DNA of 64,000 nucleotides from CAVUCH01 sp963739995 (GCA_963739995.1 CAVUCH010000018.1:186001-250000), one strand, 5' to 3'. Numbered from the stretch's first letter, positions 25,532-34,154 are shown. A program made the numbers and translations. Notes: generated from the sequence alone by a model not told the origin.

Positions 25532-26134
25532 GTGGCATCCGAACTCACCCGACGCCAGGCTCTTCGGCATCTCGCGCGGGGCACGGCCGCTGCCGTGACC
25601 GCGCCGCTCTGGGTGGAGAACCTCCTCGCCCTGGCGGAGCAGCACGCTGCGCACCGGCCTTCGCCGGAAGCCGCCGCGGGCGCGTGGGCGCCCAAGGTGT
25701 TCAATCCCCGCCAGAACGAGCTCGTGATCACGCTGGCCGAGCTGATCATCCCGGAGACCGACACCCCTGGCGCGAAGGCAGCCAAGGTGAACGAGTACAT
25801 TGACATGGTGCTCGCCGAGGCCAAACCGGAGCTCCGCGAGAAATTCCTGCAGGGCCTCGCCTGGGTCGATGCGCGGAGCGAAGAGCGCTTCCGCTCGCCG
25901 TTCGTGAACGCGCCCCCGCCACAGCAGATCGAACTGCTCACGAGCCTGAGCACGGCCACCGCGCCGTCGGCCGTCGACGCACCCGGCGTGGAGTTCTTCC
26001 AGGCGCTGAAGGGGATGACGATAACGGGCTACTACACGTCCGAGCTTGGGCTGGTCCAGGAGATCGGGGACGACCCCCAGATGTTCCTCACCGAGTTCAA
26101 GGGCTGCGAGCACAGGGAACACGGCGCCGCCTGA
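25532..26134 (+). CDS. Gluconate 2-dehydrogenase subunit 3 family protein (orphan)
   Basis: A 200-aa exported protein with a twin-arginine-like leader (TRRQALRHLARGTAAAVTA). The family block NPRQNELVITLAELIIPETDTPGAKAAKVNEYIDMVL is the hallmark of the small subunit of membrane GMC dehydrogenases. This subunit carries the flavoprotein partner across the membrane and supports electron transfer. No GMC flavoprotein gene is adjacent, unlike the second copy at 37241-37876, so its partner is encoded elsewhere or was lost. The start is a GTG preceded by AAAGGA. Confidence 0.8.
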   Translation: MASELTRRQALRHLARGTAAAVTAPLWVENLLALAEQHAAHRPSPEAAAGAWAPKVFNPRQNELVITLAELIIPETDTPGAKAAKVNEYIDMVLAEAKPELREKFLQGLAWVDARSEERFRSPFVNAPPPQQIELLTSLSTATAPSAVDAPGVEFFQALKGMTITGYYTSELGLVQEIGDDPQMFLTEFKGCEHREHGAA

Positions 26135-26144
26135 CGCCCGGCCC

Positions 26145-26885
26145 GTGCCCTCGCCCGCCATCGAGTTCCGTGCGGTATCCTTCGCCCGCCCCGGGCGGCG
26201 CATCCTCGATAGCGTCTCGTTCATGGTTCCCGAAGGGGAGACGCTGGCGCTCGTCGGCCGGAGCGGGGCGGGCAAGAGCACCATCCTCAAACTGATCAAC
26301 CGTCTGCTCGATCAGCAGGCCGGCACGGTTCTGGTGAGCGGACGCGACACCCGAGCGTGGGACGCGTACGATCTGCGCCGGCATGCCGGATACGTCCTGC
26401 AGGAGATCGGGCTCTTTCCGCATCTCACCGTGGGCGAGAACGTCGGGATCGTTCCCCGACTGCTCGAGTGGGATCGACGGCGCATCGCGGCCCGTGTCGG
26501 CGAACTGCTCGCGCTGGTCGGCTTGCCCGCGGCGGAGTTCCGCGACCGCCGGCCTGACGAGCTGTCCGGCGGGCAGCGGCAGCGTGTTGGCATCGCCCGC
26601 GCGCTGGCTGCGGACCCGCCGGTGCTGTTGATGGACGAGCCCTTCGGCGCGCTCGATCCGATCACGCGCGCGGAGCTGCGCGCAGAGTTCCGGGGGATCC
26701 AGGCGCGTCTCCAGAAATCGGTGGTGATCGTGACGCACGACATGGGCGAGGCCTTCGCGCTCGGGGATCGCGTGGGCGTGCTCGACGAGGGCGCGCTCAT
26801 CGCGTGGGACACCGCCGACGCCGTCTCACGATCGAGCGACGCCCGCGTGCGGAGGCTGCTGGATGCCGGAGGGTCGAGCGGGTGA
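26145..26885 (+). CDS. Osmoprotectant/quaternary amine ABC transporter ATPase (OpuCA-like)
   Basis: An ABC ATPase of about 246 aa. It has Walker A GRSGAGKST, Q-loop LQEIGLFPHLT, signature LSGGQRQRVG, Walker B VLLMDEPFGALDP and switch histidine IVTHD. The sequence FPHLTVGENVG resembles OpuCA/ProV. It lacks C-terminal CBS domains, so it is a short version. The start is the GTG at 26145. The frame is open upstream only within the preceding gene. Its stop overlaps the permease gene by 4 nt. Confidence 0.88.
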   Translation: MPSPAIEFRAVSFARPGRRILDSVSFMVPEGETLALVGRSGAGKSTILKLINRLLDQQAGTVLVSGRDTRAWDAYDLRRHAGYVLQEIGLFPHLTVGENVGIVPRLLEWDRRRIAARVGELLALVGLPAAEFRDRRPDELSGGQRQRVGIARALAADPPVLLMDEPFGALDPITRAELRAEFRGIQARLQKSVVIVTHDMGEAFALGDRVGVLDEGALIAWDTADAVSRSSDARVRRLLDAGGSSG

Positions 26886-28420
26886 GGCTGCTCGCCTTCT
26901 GGCAGGCGCACGCCTCCGAGCTGGGCCACCTGATGGCCCAGCACATAGCGCTCGTCGTTCTCTCGACAGCCACGGCGATGGCGCTCGCGATCCCACTGGG
27001 AATAGTCGCGGCCAAGCGGCCCAGGCTCGGTGCGCCGCTCCTCGGGTTCGCAAACCTCGTCCAGACCATTCCAAGCCTCGCACTGTTGGGGTTCCTGCTG
27101 CCGCTGCCGTTCGTTGGCGGGATTGGCCCGCGCGCGGCAATCGTGGCATTGGTGCTCTATGGTGTGCTGCCCATCATGCGTACCACGCTGGCGGGATTCC
27201 AGGGCATCGATCCGTCGGTGCGGGAAGCAGCGCTCGCGATGGGCATGCGGCCCTTCGAGCTGCTGCGGCTCGTGGAGCTGCCGCTGGCGTGGCCTTCGAT
27301 GCTGGCGGGCATCCGCGTGGCCACGGTCGTCGCCGTGGGCACGGCGACGATTGCGGCCGCCATCGGGGCGGGCGGGCTCGGCGAGTACATTTTTCGCGGC
27401 CTGTCGATGGTTGACGCCACGGTCATTCTTGCTGGTGCGGTGCCGTCCGCCGCGCTCGCGTTGCTGGCTGACGGCGCGCTCGCCCTGCTGCAGCGGCGCA
27501 CCCGGCAACGGCGCCAGGCTCGCTTCCCCGCCGCCGTCAGCGCGGGCGCTCTCGTTCTGCTGGCGATCGCCATGTCCTTCGCGCTCACCTCGCGGCGGAC
27601 GGGCGCCATCGTGATTGGGTCGAAGAACTTCACAGAGCAGGTTCTCCTCGGGGAGCTCATGGCACAGGCCCTGGAGCGGTACGGCGGCCAGAAGGTCGAC
27701 CGGCGGCTGAACCTCGGCGGCACGTTCATCTGCGACCGCGCGCTGCGGGCGGGCGAAATCGACGTGTACGTCGAGTACACCGGGACCGCGCTGTCCGCCA
27801 TCTTCAAGAAACCGGTCACCAGTGACAGGCGCGCCGTGCTCGAAACCGTTCGGGAGCAGTACGCCGCGAGCGGCAGAACAATGCTGGCGCCGCTCGGGTT
27901 CAACAACACGTTTGCCATGCTGGTGCGCGGGGCCGACGCGCGCAAGCTCGGGCTGCGCTCCATCTCGGACGCCGTTCCACACGCACGCAGGTGGCGTGCC
28001 GGCTTCGGGTACGAGTTCCTGGAGCGTGCGGACGGTTTCCCGGGGCTGTCGCGCACGTACGGGCTCCAGTTCGCCGAAGCGCCGCGCGTGATGGACCTCT
28101 CGCTGACCTACCGCGCCGTCGCGGGCGGGCAGGTCGACCTGATCGCCGGCGATGCGACCGCCGGCCTGATTGCCGCCCTCGATCTCGCAATGCTGGAGGA
28201 CGACCGGCACTACTTTCCACCATACGATGCCGTGCCGGTCGTGCACGCCGCCACCCTGCTGCGGGAGCCGCGCATCCGCAGCGCGATCGAGCGGCTCGCC
28301 GGACAGATTCGCGAGGCGGACATGCGCTCGATGAACTACGCTGTGGAAGAAGAAAAACGTGACCCGGCGGTCGTGGTGCGCAGTTTTCTGGACGCCCGTG
28401 CGGCTGCCTCAGGGTCCTAG
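26882..28420 (+). CDS. Fused permease and substrate-binding protein of an osmoprotectant ABC transporter
   Basis: A 512-aa fusion. Residues 1 to about 215 form an OpuCB-type permease with five to six helices and the EAA loop REAALAMGMRPFELLRLVELPLA. After another membrane segment (FPAAVSAGALVLLAIAMSFA), residues from about 240 on form an OpuCC/ProX-type binding domain that begins IVIGSKNFTEQVLLGELMAQ and contains EIDVYVEYTGTALSAIF. The fusion tethers the receptor to the outer face of the membrane. With the ATPase it would make a complete importer for glycine betaine, choline or a similar compound. Both types, fused and split, are known in the family. Confidence 0.9.
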   Translation: MRLLAFWQAHASELGHLMAQHIALVVLSTATAMALAIPLGIVAAKRPRLGAPLLGFANLVQTIPSLALLGFLLPLPFVGGIGPRAAIVALVLYGVLPIMRTTLAGFQGIDPSVREAALAMGMRPFELLRLVELPLAWPSMLAGIRVATVVAVGTATIAAAIGAGGLGEYIFRGLSMVDATVILAGAVPSAALALLADGALALLQRRTRQRRQARFPAAVSAGALVLLAIAMSFALTSRRTGAIVIGSKNFTEQVLLGELMAQALERYGGQKVDRRLNLGGTFICDRALRAGEIDVYVEYTGTALSAIFKKPVTSDRRAVLETVREQYAASGRTMLAPLGFNNTFAMLVRGADARKLGLRSISDAVPHARRWRAGFGYEFLERADGFPGLSRTYGLQFAEAPRVMDLSLTYRAVAGGQVDLIAGDATAGLIAALDLAMLEDDRHYFPPYDAVPVVHAATLLREPRIRSAIERLAGQIREADMRSMNYAVEEEKRDPAVVVRSFLDARAAASGS

Positions 28421-28575
28421 CGCATCCAGTGTTCCGTGTTCATGCTGGGGCTCTGATGCTGCAGGTGTCCGTATCGCAGAACGACCACGGCTGGCGCCGC
28501 GTGCGCGCAGACGGGTCGGTCGACCTCGAGGTGCAGTAGGACCGCGCGCGGGTCTGTGTCGCGCGGCTCACCCCT

Positions 28576-29403
28576 ATGGAATCCACCGGGCCCGGCAGCC
28601 GCAGCGTGCCGGTCACGACCTGCAGCGGCACTACCCGTGACCAGCATCGTGACCTCGTGGCCATTGAAGCCCCCCTCGAGGTGCGCGTGAACGGCGAGCG
28701 CTTTGCCGTGATGATGCGCACGCCGGGCGCCGATCGGCCGCTCGCGCTCGGATTCCTGTTCAGCGAGGGCGTGATCGACAGCCCCGGCGACGTGGTTGCC
28801 GTGAACACATGGCCCGACGATCCAGTGCTCGGCAATCGCCTCAACGTGGTGGTCAGCGAGCGCGTAGCGCACGTGCTCGGCGAGCAGGCGGGTGAACGGC
28901 GGCACGTTGCGATGACATCCGCCTGTGGCCTCTGCGGACGCGTTTCCATCGAATCCCTCGCACGAGATGTGGCACCACTCCCGGCTTCGTGGACGATGGA
29001 TGCTGTGCGTATCGCGAGCATCCCGGCCCACCTCCGCGCCGCCCAACCGGTCTTCGACGGAACGGGCGGACTCCACGGGGCCGCTCTCTTCAGGCACGAC
29101 GGTGAGGTTGCGGCATCGGCCGAGGACGTCGGCCGCCACAATGCCGTCGACAAGATCGTGGGAACGATGTTCGACGACAATCGTCTGCCGCTGGATGATT
29201 TCGTGCTCGCCGTCAGCGGGCGGGCCTCATTCGAACTGGTCCAGAAGGCGTGCCTCGCCGGGATTCCCATGCTCGTCGCGGTCTCCGCGCCCTCGAGCCT
29301 CGCAATCGACCTCGCTGAGGCTTGCGGCATCACCCTCATCGGCTTCGCCCGAGGCGCCCGCTTCAACATCTACACGCACCCGCAACGCATCGTCCACAGG
29401 TGA
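28576..29403 (+). CDS. fdhD: Formate dehydrogenase accessory sulfurtransferase FdhD
   Basis: FdhD (275 aa) passes sulfur from the cysteine desulfurase IscS to the molybdenum bis-MGD cofactor before it enters formate-dehydrogenase-like enzymes. The active CxxC is CGLCG (Cys117, Cys120). Other signatures are LALGFLFSEGVI, GGLHGAALF, AEDVGRHNAVDKIVG and FELVQKACLAGIPML. It lies 130 nt upstream of an FdhF/YdeP-like molybdoenzyme gene, its likely client. Confidence 0.93.
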   Translation: MESTGPGSRSVPVTTCSGTTRDQHRDLVAIEAPLEVRVNGERFAVMMRTPGADRPLALGFLFSEGVIDSPGDVVAVNTWPDDPVLGNRLNVVVSERVAHVLGEQAGERRHVAMTSACGLCGRVSIESLARDVAPLPASWTMDAVRIASIPAHLRAAQPVFDGTGGLHGAALFRHDGEVAASAEDVGRHNAVDKIVGTMFDDNRLPLDDFVLAVSGRASFELVQKACLAGIPMLVAVSAPSSLAIDLAEACGITLIGFARGARFNIYTHPQRIVHR

Positions 29404-29473
29404 CAGCGTCAGGGCCCGGACGAACCGGGTTACACGGCTCCAGTCTCCCGGGGCCGCAGGCTGCGGCTTCGTC

Positions 29474-29493
29474 GCCGGGACTTCAGACCCGGC
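29474..29493. repeat. REP-like palindrome (diverged)
   Basis: GCCGGGACTTCAGACCCGGC is a one-mismatch copy of the dispersed palindrome in the gap between fdhD and the molybdoenzyme gene. Confidence 0.65.
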
Positions 29494-29521
29494 GGACAGT
29501 CGGGCGGATCGCCAGGGACTG

Positions 29522-29527
29522 TAAGAT
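29522..29527 (+). promoter_or_regulatory. -10 box TAAGAT, leaderless arrangement
   Basis: TAAGAT is followed by 6 nt and the ATG of the molybdoenzyme gene at 29534, with no ribosome binding site. It implies a promoter of its own in addition to any read-through from fdhD. Confidence 0.5.
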
Positions 29528-29533
29528 GGCGGC

Positions 29534-31738
29534 ATGTGGAAGCCCTCGACCTGGGCCTCTCTCGTTCCCACCGGAATCGGCCAGCGTAAGCCGCACCACT
29601 TCCTCGACATGGCGAGGGTGGCGTGGGCCAATCGCGACGAGCTCCCGTTCGCGTACCGGATCCTGACCAGGGGCGTCTGCGACGGATGCGCCCTTGGCTC
29701 AACAGGGCTCCGCGACTGGACGCTGCAGGGGACGCACCTGTGCATGGTGCGTCTGGACCTTCTGCGGCTGAACACCGCGCCGGCGCTGGACCCGGGGCGG
29801 CTCGCTGACGTGGTACCGCTGCGGTCCCTGAGGTCGAAGCAGTTGCGCGACCTGGGCCGGCTGCCAGAACCGATGGTACGTCGTGCGGGCGACCCGGGCT
29901 TCCGGGTGATTGGCTGGGACGAGGCGCTCGACATCGCCGCCTCGCACCTTCGCGCCATCGATCCGGCGCGCGCCGCGTTCTATCTCACGTCGCGCGGTCT
30001 CACCAACGAGTCGTACTACGGGGTGCAGAAAGCTGCACGCGTGTACGGCAGCCCGCACGTCGACACCTGCGCACGCCTATGCCATGCGGCATCCACAGTG
30101 GCCATGAAGAGCGTGCTCGGTCACGGCGCGTCCACCTGCAGCTACGCGGACTGGATCGGGGCCGACCTGATTGTGTTCTTCGGGTCCAACACGCCCAACA
30201 ACCAGCCGGTCACGACGAAGTACCTGTTCCACGCCCGCCGACGAGGGACGGAAGTGGCCGTCGTGAATCCATTGCGCGAGCCGGGGCTCGAGCGCTACTG
30301 GATTCCGTCTGTCCCCGAGAGTGCCCTGTTCGGAACGAAGCTGGCGGATCACTGGTTCGCCGTGCACACCGGCGGTGACCTGGCATTTCTCGTCGGGACG
30401 CTGAAGGCGCTGCTCGAGGCGGACCAGATCGCCCACACGTTCCTCGCGGAGCACACGACGGGCTTCCAGGCGGCCGCCGATGCGGCGGTCGCCGCATCGT
30501 GGACGGACATCCAGGCCGAGAGTGGCGTATCGCGTGCCGACGTCGAGCGCTTCGCCCGGTTACTCGTCGATCGGCCCAATGCGATCTTCGCGTGGTCCAT
30601 GGGGCTCACACAGCACGCGCACGGCGTGGACACCATCCGCGCGTTGCTCAACGTGGGCCTGGCGCGTGGTCTCGTCGGCCGCCCCCATCGCGGGCTGATG
30701 CCGATCCGTGGCCACTCGGGCGTGCAGGGCGGGGCGGAAGTCGGCTGCACGCCCGTTGTCGATGCCGCGACACGCGATCGGTGGGCTGCGCTGTGGGGCG
30801 TCCCCATCCCGAACGACCCCGGCCTGACGGCCGACGCGATGATTGCCGCCGCAGCGTCCGGCACCATCGACGCGTTCTGGATGGTGGGCGGCAATTTTCT
30901 CGAGACCCTGGCGGATGCGCCGCGCACGCGCGAGGCGCTGCGGCGCCCGCGCCTGCGCGTCCATCACGACATCGTGCTCTCGTCGTCGATGCTCGTGGAC
31001 CCGGCGGATACCGTGCTCGTGCTGCCCGCCACCACGCGGTACGAAACGCCGGGCGGCGGCACCGAGACGTCGACGGAGCGCCGCATCATCTTCTCGCCGG
31101 AAATCGAGGGACGCCGGATCGGGAGCGCGCGCCCGGAATGGTGGGCGCTCGGCTCGGTGATTGCGCGTGTGAGGCCCGAGGCCGCCGATCACCTGCGGTA
31201 TGCAGATGCAGGCGCCATCCGCGCCGAGATCGCGCGCGCGATTCCGCTCTACGCCGGCATCGAGACGCTGCAGAGCCCCGGTGACCAGGTGCAGTGGGGC
31301 GGGCCGCGCCTCTTCGACAACGGGCAGTTCGCGACACGCGACGGACGTGCCCACCTGAGTGCCGTGGGGCTGCGGGGATGCCGCCTCGAGCCAGGCACGT
31401 TCTTCGTGTCGACCCGACGCGGCAAGCAGTTCAACTCGATGGTGCATCGGGATGTCGATCCGCTGACCGGAGCGCCGCGGGATGCCGTGCTCCTGAGCGC
31501 CGGCGATGCTGCTGCGGCCGGCGCGGTCGACGGCACACGCGTGCGTCTGATCTCCGCCACGGGCACGTTCGACGGGCAGGCGTTCATCGCACCAATGCGT
31601 CCTGGCAATCTGGAGGTGCACTGGCCGGAAGGGCTCTCGCTGCTCGATGCCGAGCTCGTCGATCCCGAGTCGGGCGAGCCCGACTACACCGCCGTCGTTC
31701 GGCTCGAGGTGCTGGACGCGGCGACTCCCACCGGATGA
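29534..31738 (+). CDS. FdhF/YdeP-like molybdopterin oxidoreductase
   Basis: A 734-aa member of the DMSO reductase superfamily, close to the YdeP branch of formate-dehydrogenase-like proteins. The N-terminus has CDGC (49-52) and Cys70 rather than a full CxxCxxxC-x27-C iron-sulfur site. HVDTCARLCHAAS (175-187) aligns with the FdhF motif that holds selenocysteine. Here Cys183 is at that place and is followed by His184, the two catalytic residues of formate dehydrogenases. The C-terminal domain is the cofactor-binding barrel (about 620-734). There is no Tat signal, so it is cytosolic. It probably oxidises formate or a related small molecule, but YdeP-type substrates are not settled. fdhD upstream supports maturation. 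Confidence 0.85.
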   Translation: MWKPSTWASLVPTGIGQRKPHHFLDMARVAWANRDELPFAYRILTRGVCDGCALGSTGLRDWTLQGTHLCMVRLDLLRLNTAPALDPGRLADVVPLRSLRSKQLRDLGRLPEPMVRRAGDPGFRVIGWDEALDIAASHLRAIDPARAAFYLTSRGLTNESYYGVQKAARVYGSPHVDTCARLCHAASTVAMKSVLGHGASTCSYADWIGADLIVFFGSNTPNNQPVTTKYLFHARRRGTEVAVVNPLREPGLERYWIPSVPESALFGTKLADHWFAVHTGGDLAFLVGTLKALLEADQIAHTFLAEHTTGFQAAADAAVAASWTDIQAESGVSRADVERFARLLVDRPNAIFAWSMGLTQHAHGVDTIRALLNVGLARGLVGRPHRGLMPIRGHSGVQGGAEVGCTPVVDAATRDRWAALWGVPIPNDPGLTADAMIAAAASGTIDAFWMVGGNFLETLADAPRTREALRRPRLRVHHDIVLSSSMLVDPADTVLVLPATTRYETPGGGTETSTERRIIFSPEIEGRRIGSARPEWWALGSVIARVRPEAADHLRYADAGAIRAEIARAIPLYAGIETLQSPGDQVQWGGPRLFDNGQFATRDGRAHLSAVGLRGCRLEPGTFFVSTRRGKQFNSMVHRDVDPLTGAPRDAVLLSAGDAAAAGAVDGTRVRLISATGTFDGQAFIAPMRPGNLEVHWPEGLSLLDAELVDPESGEPDYTAVVRLEVLDAATPTG

Positions 31739-31796
31739 GGCCACAAGCCAGGCACGCCCGGCTCTCACCGGTACTTCCCTTGCGTTCGGCTCCTCG

Positions 31797-31822
31797 TATA
31801 CCCCAGTGGTGAGCACAAGGAG
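31797..31822 (+). promoter_or_regulatory. Promoter and ribosome binding site of the DUF4142 gene
   Basis: A -10-like TATACC (31797-31802) and a strong Shine-Dalgarno AAGGAG (31817-31822) precede the ATG at 31832 by 9 nt. This is a normal leadered start, in contrast to the leaderless genes nearby. Confidence 0.45.
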
Positions 31823-31831
31823 CAGATCAGA

Positions 31832-32635
31832 ATGAAGCGAAGCTTCACGACAGCAGCGGCGACCGCTGCGGTATGGGCGCTGATCGCGGTGCCGGGAAGC
31901 GCGCAATCCAGCGGTTCGGGGACTGCGGGCTCCGGGAGCAGCCAGCAGGGCGGCACGGCCGGATCGGGTGCCACGGATCAGCAGGGCAGCACGCACGGTC
32001 CTCAGGTCGGGTCCGGCAGCACAGGCCAGTCCGGCAGCGCTCAGTCTGGCACGAGCGACGAGTCGGGCACCGGGCAGAGCGGGACCCCCGGCTCCACGGG
32101 CGACAGTGGGAGCACGCAGGGCTCGGCGGAAAAGGGGTCCTCACAGGACCGCCCGTTCATCGTTGAAGCCGCCGCCGGCGGCCTGGCCGAAGTCGAGCTG
32201 GGGCGGCTCGCGTCGCAGAAGGCGTCGCGCAGTGAGGTGAAGGAATTCGGCCAGATGATGGTGACCGATCATACCAAGGCCAACGATCAGCTCATGAAGA
32301 TCGCCCGGGAGAAGGGTCTGGCGGCGCCGCATGTGCTGAAGCCGGAACACGAGGCCGCGCAGGATCATCTGGCGAAGCTGTCTGGCGAAGCCTTCGATCG
32401 TGCGTACATGCAGCACATGGTGAAGGACCACCAGAAGGACGTCGCGCTCTTCCGCAGGCAGTCGACGGGCGCGTCTGATCCCGACGTGAGGCAGTTCGCG
32501 AGCGCGACGCTGCCGACCCTGCAGAAGCACCTCCAGCGCGCGCAGGAGATCGAGCAGATCGTCGGCGGCACCAGCGGGTCAACCCGGGGAACGTCTGGCA
32601 GCTCGCCGGGCGCCGGCGCGACGCCGCCCCGGTAG
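31832..32635 (+). CDS. Secreted DUF4142 protein with Gly/Ser/Gln-rich linker
   Basis: A 267-aa secreted protein. A signal peptide (1 to about 24, ending SAQS) is followed by about 80 residues of low-complexity Gly/Ser/Thr/Gln. Then comes a DUF4142 ferritin-like four-helix domain: FIVEAAAGGLAEVELGRLASQKA, VKEFGQMMVTDHTKANDQL, FDRAYMQHMVKDHQKDVALF. A second Gly/Ser-rich tail ends the protein. DUF4142 proteins are periplasmic and often stress-linked. The biochemical role is not known. The linker may let the helical domain reach through the cell wall space. Confidence 0.87.
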   Translation: MKRSFTTAAATAAVWALIAVPGSAQSSGSGTAGSGSSQQGGTAGSGATDQQGSTHGPQVGSGSTGQSGSAQSGTSDESGTGQSGTPGSTGDSGSTQGSAEKGSSQDRPFIVEAAAGGLAEVELGRLASQKASRSEVKEFGQMMVTDHTKANDQLMKIAREKGLAAPHVLKPEHEAAQDHLAKLSGEAFDRAYMQHMVKDHQKDVALFRRQSTGASDPDVRQFASATLPTLQKHLQRAQEIEQIVGGTSGSTRGTSGSSPGAGATPPR

Positions 32636-32663
32636 GACGCGCCAATGCTGCGTTGAGGGAGCA

Positions 32664-32705
32664 CGCCCGTGCGGGTGGGCCAGGGCCGCACGGGCGTTCT
32701 TGTCG
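32664..32705 (+). terminator. Probable Rho-independent terminator of the DUF4142 gene
   Basis: An 11-bp perfect stem CGCCCGTGCGG (32664-32674) with its complement at 32686-32696, an 11-nt loop, then TTCTTGTC. It lies 29 nt after the stop codon. Confidence 0.7.
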
Positions 32706-32767
32706 CTCCACTGCGGTGACGGATCGGCCCCACGCGCAGCGCAACCTGCGCAGAGTCCACCGTGATC

Positions 32768-32773
32768 TAAGAT
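32768..32773 (+). promoter_or_regulatory. -10 box TAAGAT, leaderless arrangement
   Basis: TAAGAT overlaps an upstream in-frame ATG at 32772 and lies 7 nt before the ATG at 32781. It therefore argues for 32781 as the true start of the oxidoreductase. Confidence 0.5.
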
Positions 32774-32780
32774 GAGCGGC

Positions 32781-33908
32781 ATGAGTGACTCACCCGTCCG
32801 TGTTTCCCGTCGCGGCTTCCTTCAACAGGCCGGTGCCGCCGCGCTCGTCACGCACGCGGCCGCCGGAGCCGCGGCCGCACAGCGTGTCCCCGAGCCTCCG
32901 GGCCGGAAGCTTGGCTGGGCGATCGTCGGGCTCGGCAGCCTCGCGATCAACCAGATTCTTCCCGCGTTTGCGAAGTGTGAGACGTCGAAGGTGACCGCGC
33001 TGGTGTCCGGCAGCCCTGAGAAGGCGCAGAAGCTTGCCCTCAGATACGGGGTGCCGGAGAAGAACATCTACTCCTACTCGAACTACGACGAGATCCGCGA
33101 CAACCCCGAGATCGACATCGTCTATGTGGTGCTCCCGAACAGCATGCATGCGGAGTACACCACCCGGGCGGCGCGCGCAGGCAAGCACGTGTTGTGCGAG
33201 AAGCCGATGGCGAACACGCCGGCCGAGTGCCAGCAGATGATCGACGCCTCGCGCCAGGCGCAGCGCAAGCTGATGGTGGCCTACCGCGTACGCTACGAGC
33301 CCTACAACCAGGCGCTGATCAAGGTGGTCCGCGACAAGGAGTTCGGCCCCCTGAAGGTCGTGCTCTCGGATCACGGTTTCAACATCGGCAACCCGAACCA
33401 ATGGCGGCTGAAGCGCGCCATGGCCGGGGGCGGGTCGCTGATGGACATCGGGATCTACTCGCTGAACGCGGCGCGGTACGTCACGGCTGAGGAGCCGGTC
33501 GAGGTCAACGCCATGGAGTACACGACGCCGAACGATCCCCGATTCGGGGAGGTCGAGGAGACGATCAACTTCCAGCTGCGCTTCCCGAGCGGCGTGCTCG
33601 CGCAATGCAGCTCCAGTTACGGGGCGCCATTCAACCGCATCCGGGTTGTCGGGACCAACGGATGGGCCGAACTGGAGCCGGCTACGAGCTACGGCGGACT
33701 CCGCATGCGGGCCGGCACGAACGCGAAGGTGGAAGACCGCACGCACCCGGTGGTGGACCACTTCGCGAGGGAGATGGACCACCTGTCGCAGTGCGTCATC
33801 GACAACACGGAGCCGCTGACCTCCGGTGAGGAGGGCCTCAAGGACCTCACGGTGATGATGGCCATCTACGAGGCGGCAAAGAGCGGGAAGACGATCAAGC
33901 TGTCCTAG
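32781..33908 (+). CDS. Exported Gfo/Idh/MocA oxidoreductase (glucose-fructose oxidoreductase-like)
   Basis: A 375-aa NAD(P)-linked oxidoreductase with a twin-arginine signal (VSRRGFLQQAGAAALVTHAA, 8-27), so it is exported folded with its cofactor. The Rossmann motif is AIVGLGSLA (47-55) and the catalytic block is CEKPMANTP with EKP at 140-142. The C-terminal domain includes GGGSLMDIGIYSLNAARY. The sequence is close to periplasmic glucose-fructose oxidoreductase and glucose-6-phosphate-type members. The TAG stop (33906-33908) is supplied by the left end of a MITE-like element, so the original C-terminus may have been different, though KSGKTIKLS is a normal end for the family. Confidence 0.9.
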   Translation: MSDSPVRVSRRGFLQQAGAAALVTHAAAGAAAAQRVPEPPGRKLGWAIVGLGSLAINQILPAFAKCETSKVTALVSGSPEKAQKLALRYGVPEKNIYSYSNYDEIRDNPEIDIVYVVLPNSMHAEYTTRAARAGKHVLCEKPMANTPAECQQMIDASRQAQRKLMVAYRVRYEPYNQALIKVVRDKEFGPLKVVLSDHGFNIGNPNQWRLKRAMAGGGSLMDIGIYSLNAARYVTAEEPVEVNAMEYTTPNDPRFGEVEETINFQLRFPSGVLAQCSSSYGAPFNRIRVVGTNGWAELEPATSYGGLRMRAGTNAKVEDRTHPVVDHFAREMDHLSQCVIDNTEPLTSGEEGLKDLTVMMAIYEAAKSGKTIKLS

Positions 33909-34070
33909 TGTCCCGGCCGCGTGATTCGTGGCGTAAATCCCGGAGCGCGGCGCCCGGATGGCAAGGCGCGAAGAGCGAGCTTATTGGGCATAAGTGAGTG
34001 ATGAGCAACGCAGCCAGCCGGGATGCCCCGCCCGGGAGTTATGTCGCGAATCACGCGGCCGGGACACTAG
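33905..34070. mobile_element. MITE-like element with 24-bp perfect terminal inverted repeats
   Basis: The 166-bp segment begins CTAGTGTCCCGGCCGCGTGA (33905 on) and ends with the exact complement (34047-34070). The perfect inversion is 24 bp and continues imperfectly (GGCGTAA against GACATAA). The outer CTAG on both sides may be the target duplication or part of the repeat, since it is self-complementary. The interior has no open frame of note and encodes no transposase. Its left end overlaps the stop codon of the oxidoreductase gene. Confidence 0.8.
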
Positions 34071-34125
34071 CAGCCTGGTGAAAGGCCGGCTGCATTCGGC
34101 GAGAGCGGCTCACGCAAGATGTGGC

Positions 34126-34145
34126 GCCGGAACTTCAGTTCCGGC
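34126..34145. repeat. REP-like palindrome (GAAC variant)
   Basis: GCCGGAACTTCAGTTCCGGC, preceded by GTGGC, is a compensated variant of the dispersed palindrome: both arms changed together, so pairing is kept. It lies between the MITE-like element and the 3' end of the SMP-30 gene. Confidence 0.75.
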
Positions 34146-34154
34146 GGGATCGCA

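Noticed and set aside
23074..25959. 961-codon minus-strand frame across the Gfo/Idh/MocA, isomerase and small-subunit genes
   Set aside because: It spans three well-supported plus-strand genes and their repeats, has no domain, and its composition is that of an antisense shadow.
28456..28539. 27-residue frame MLQVSVSQNDHG before fdhD
   Set aside because: Too short, no ribosome binding site, and no similarity known to me.
29534..31738. Selenocysteine insertion in the molybdoenzyme
   Set aside because: The codon at the Sec position is TGC (Cys), and there is no in-frame TGA.
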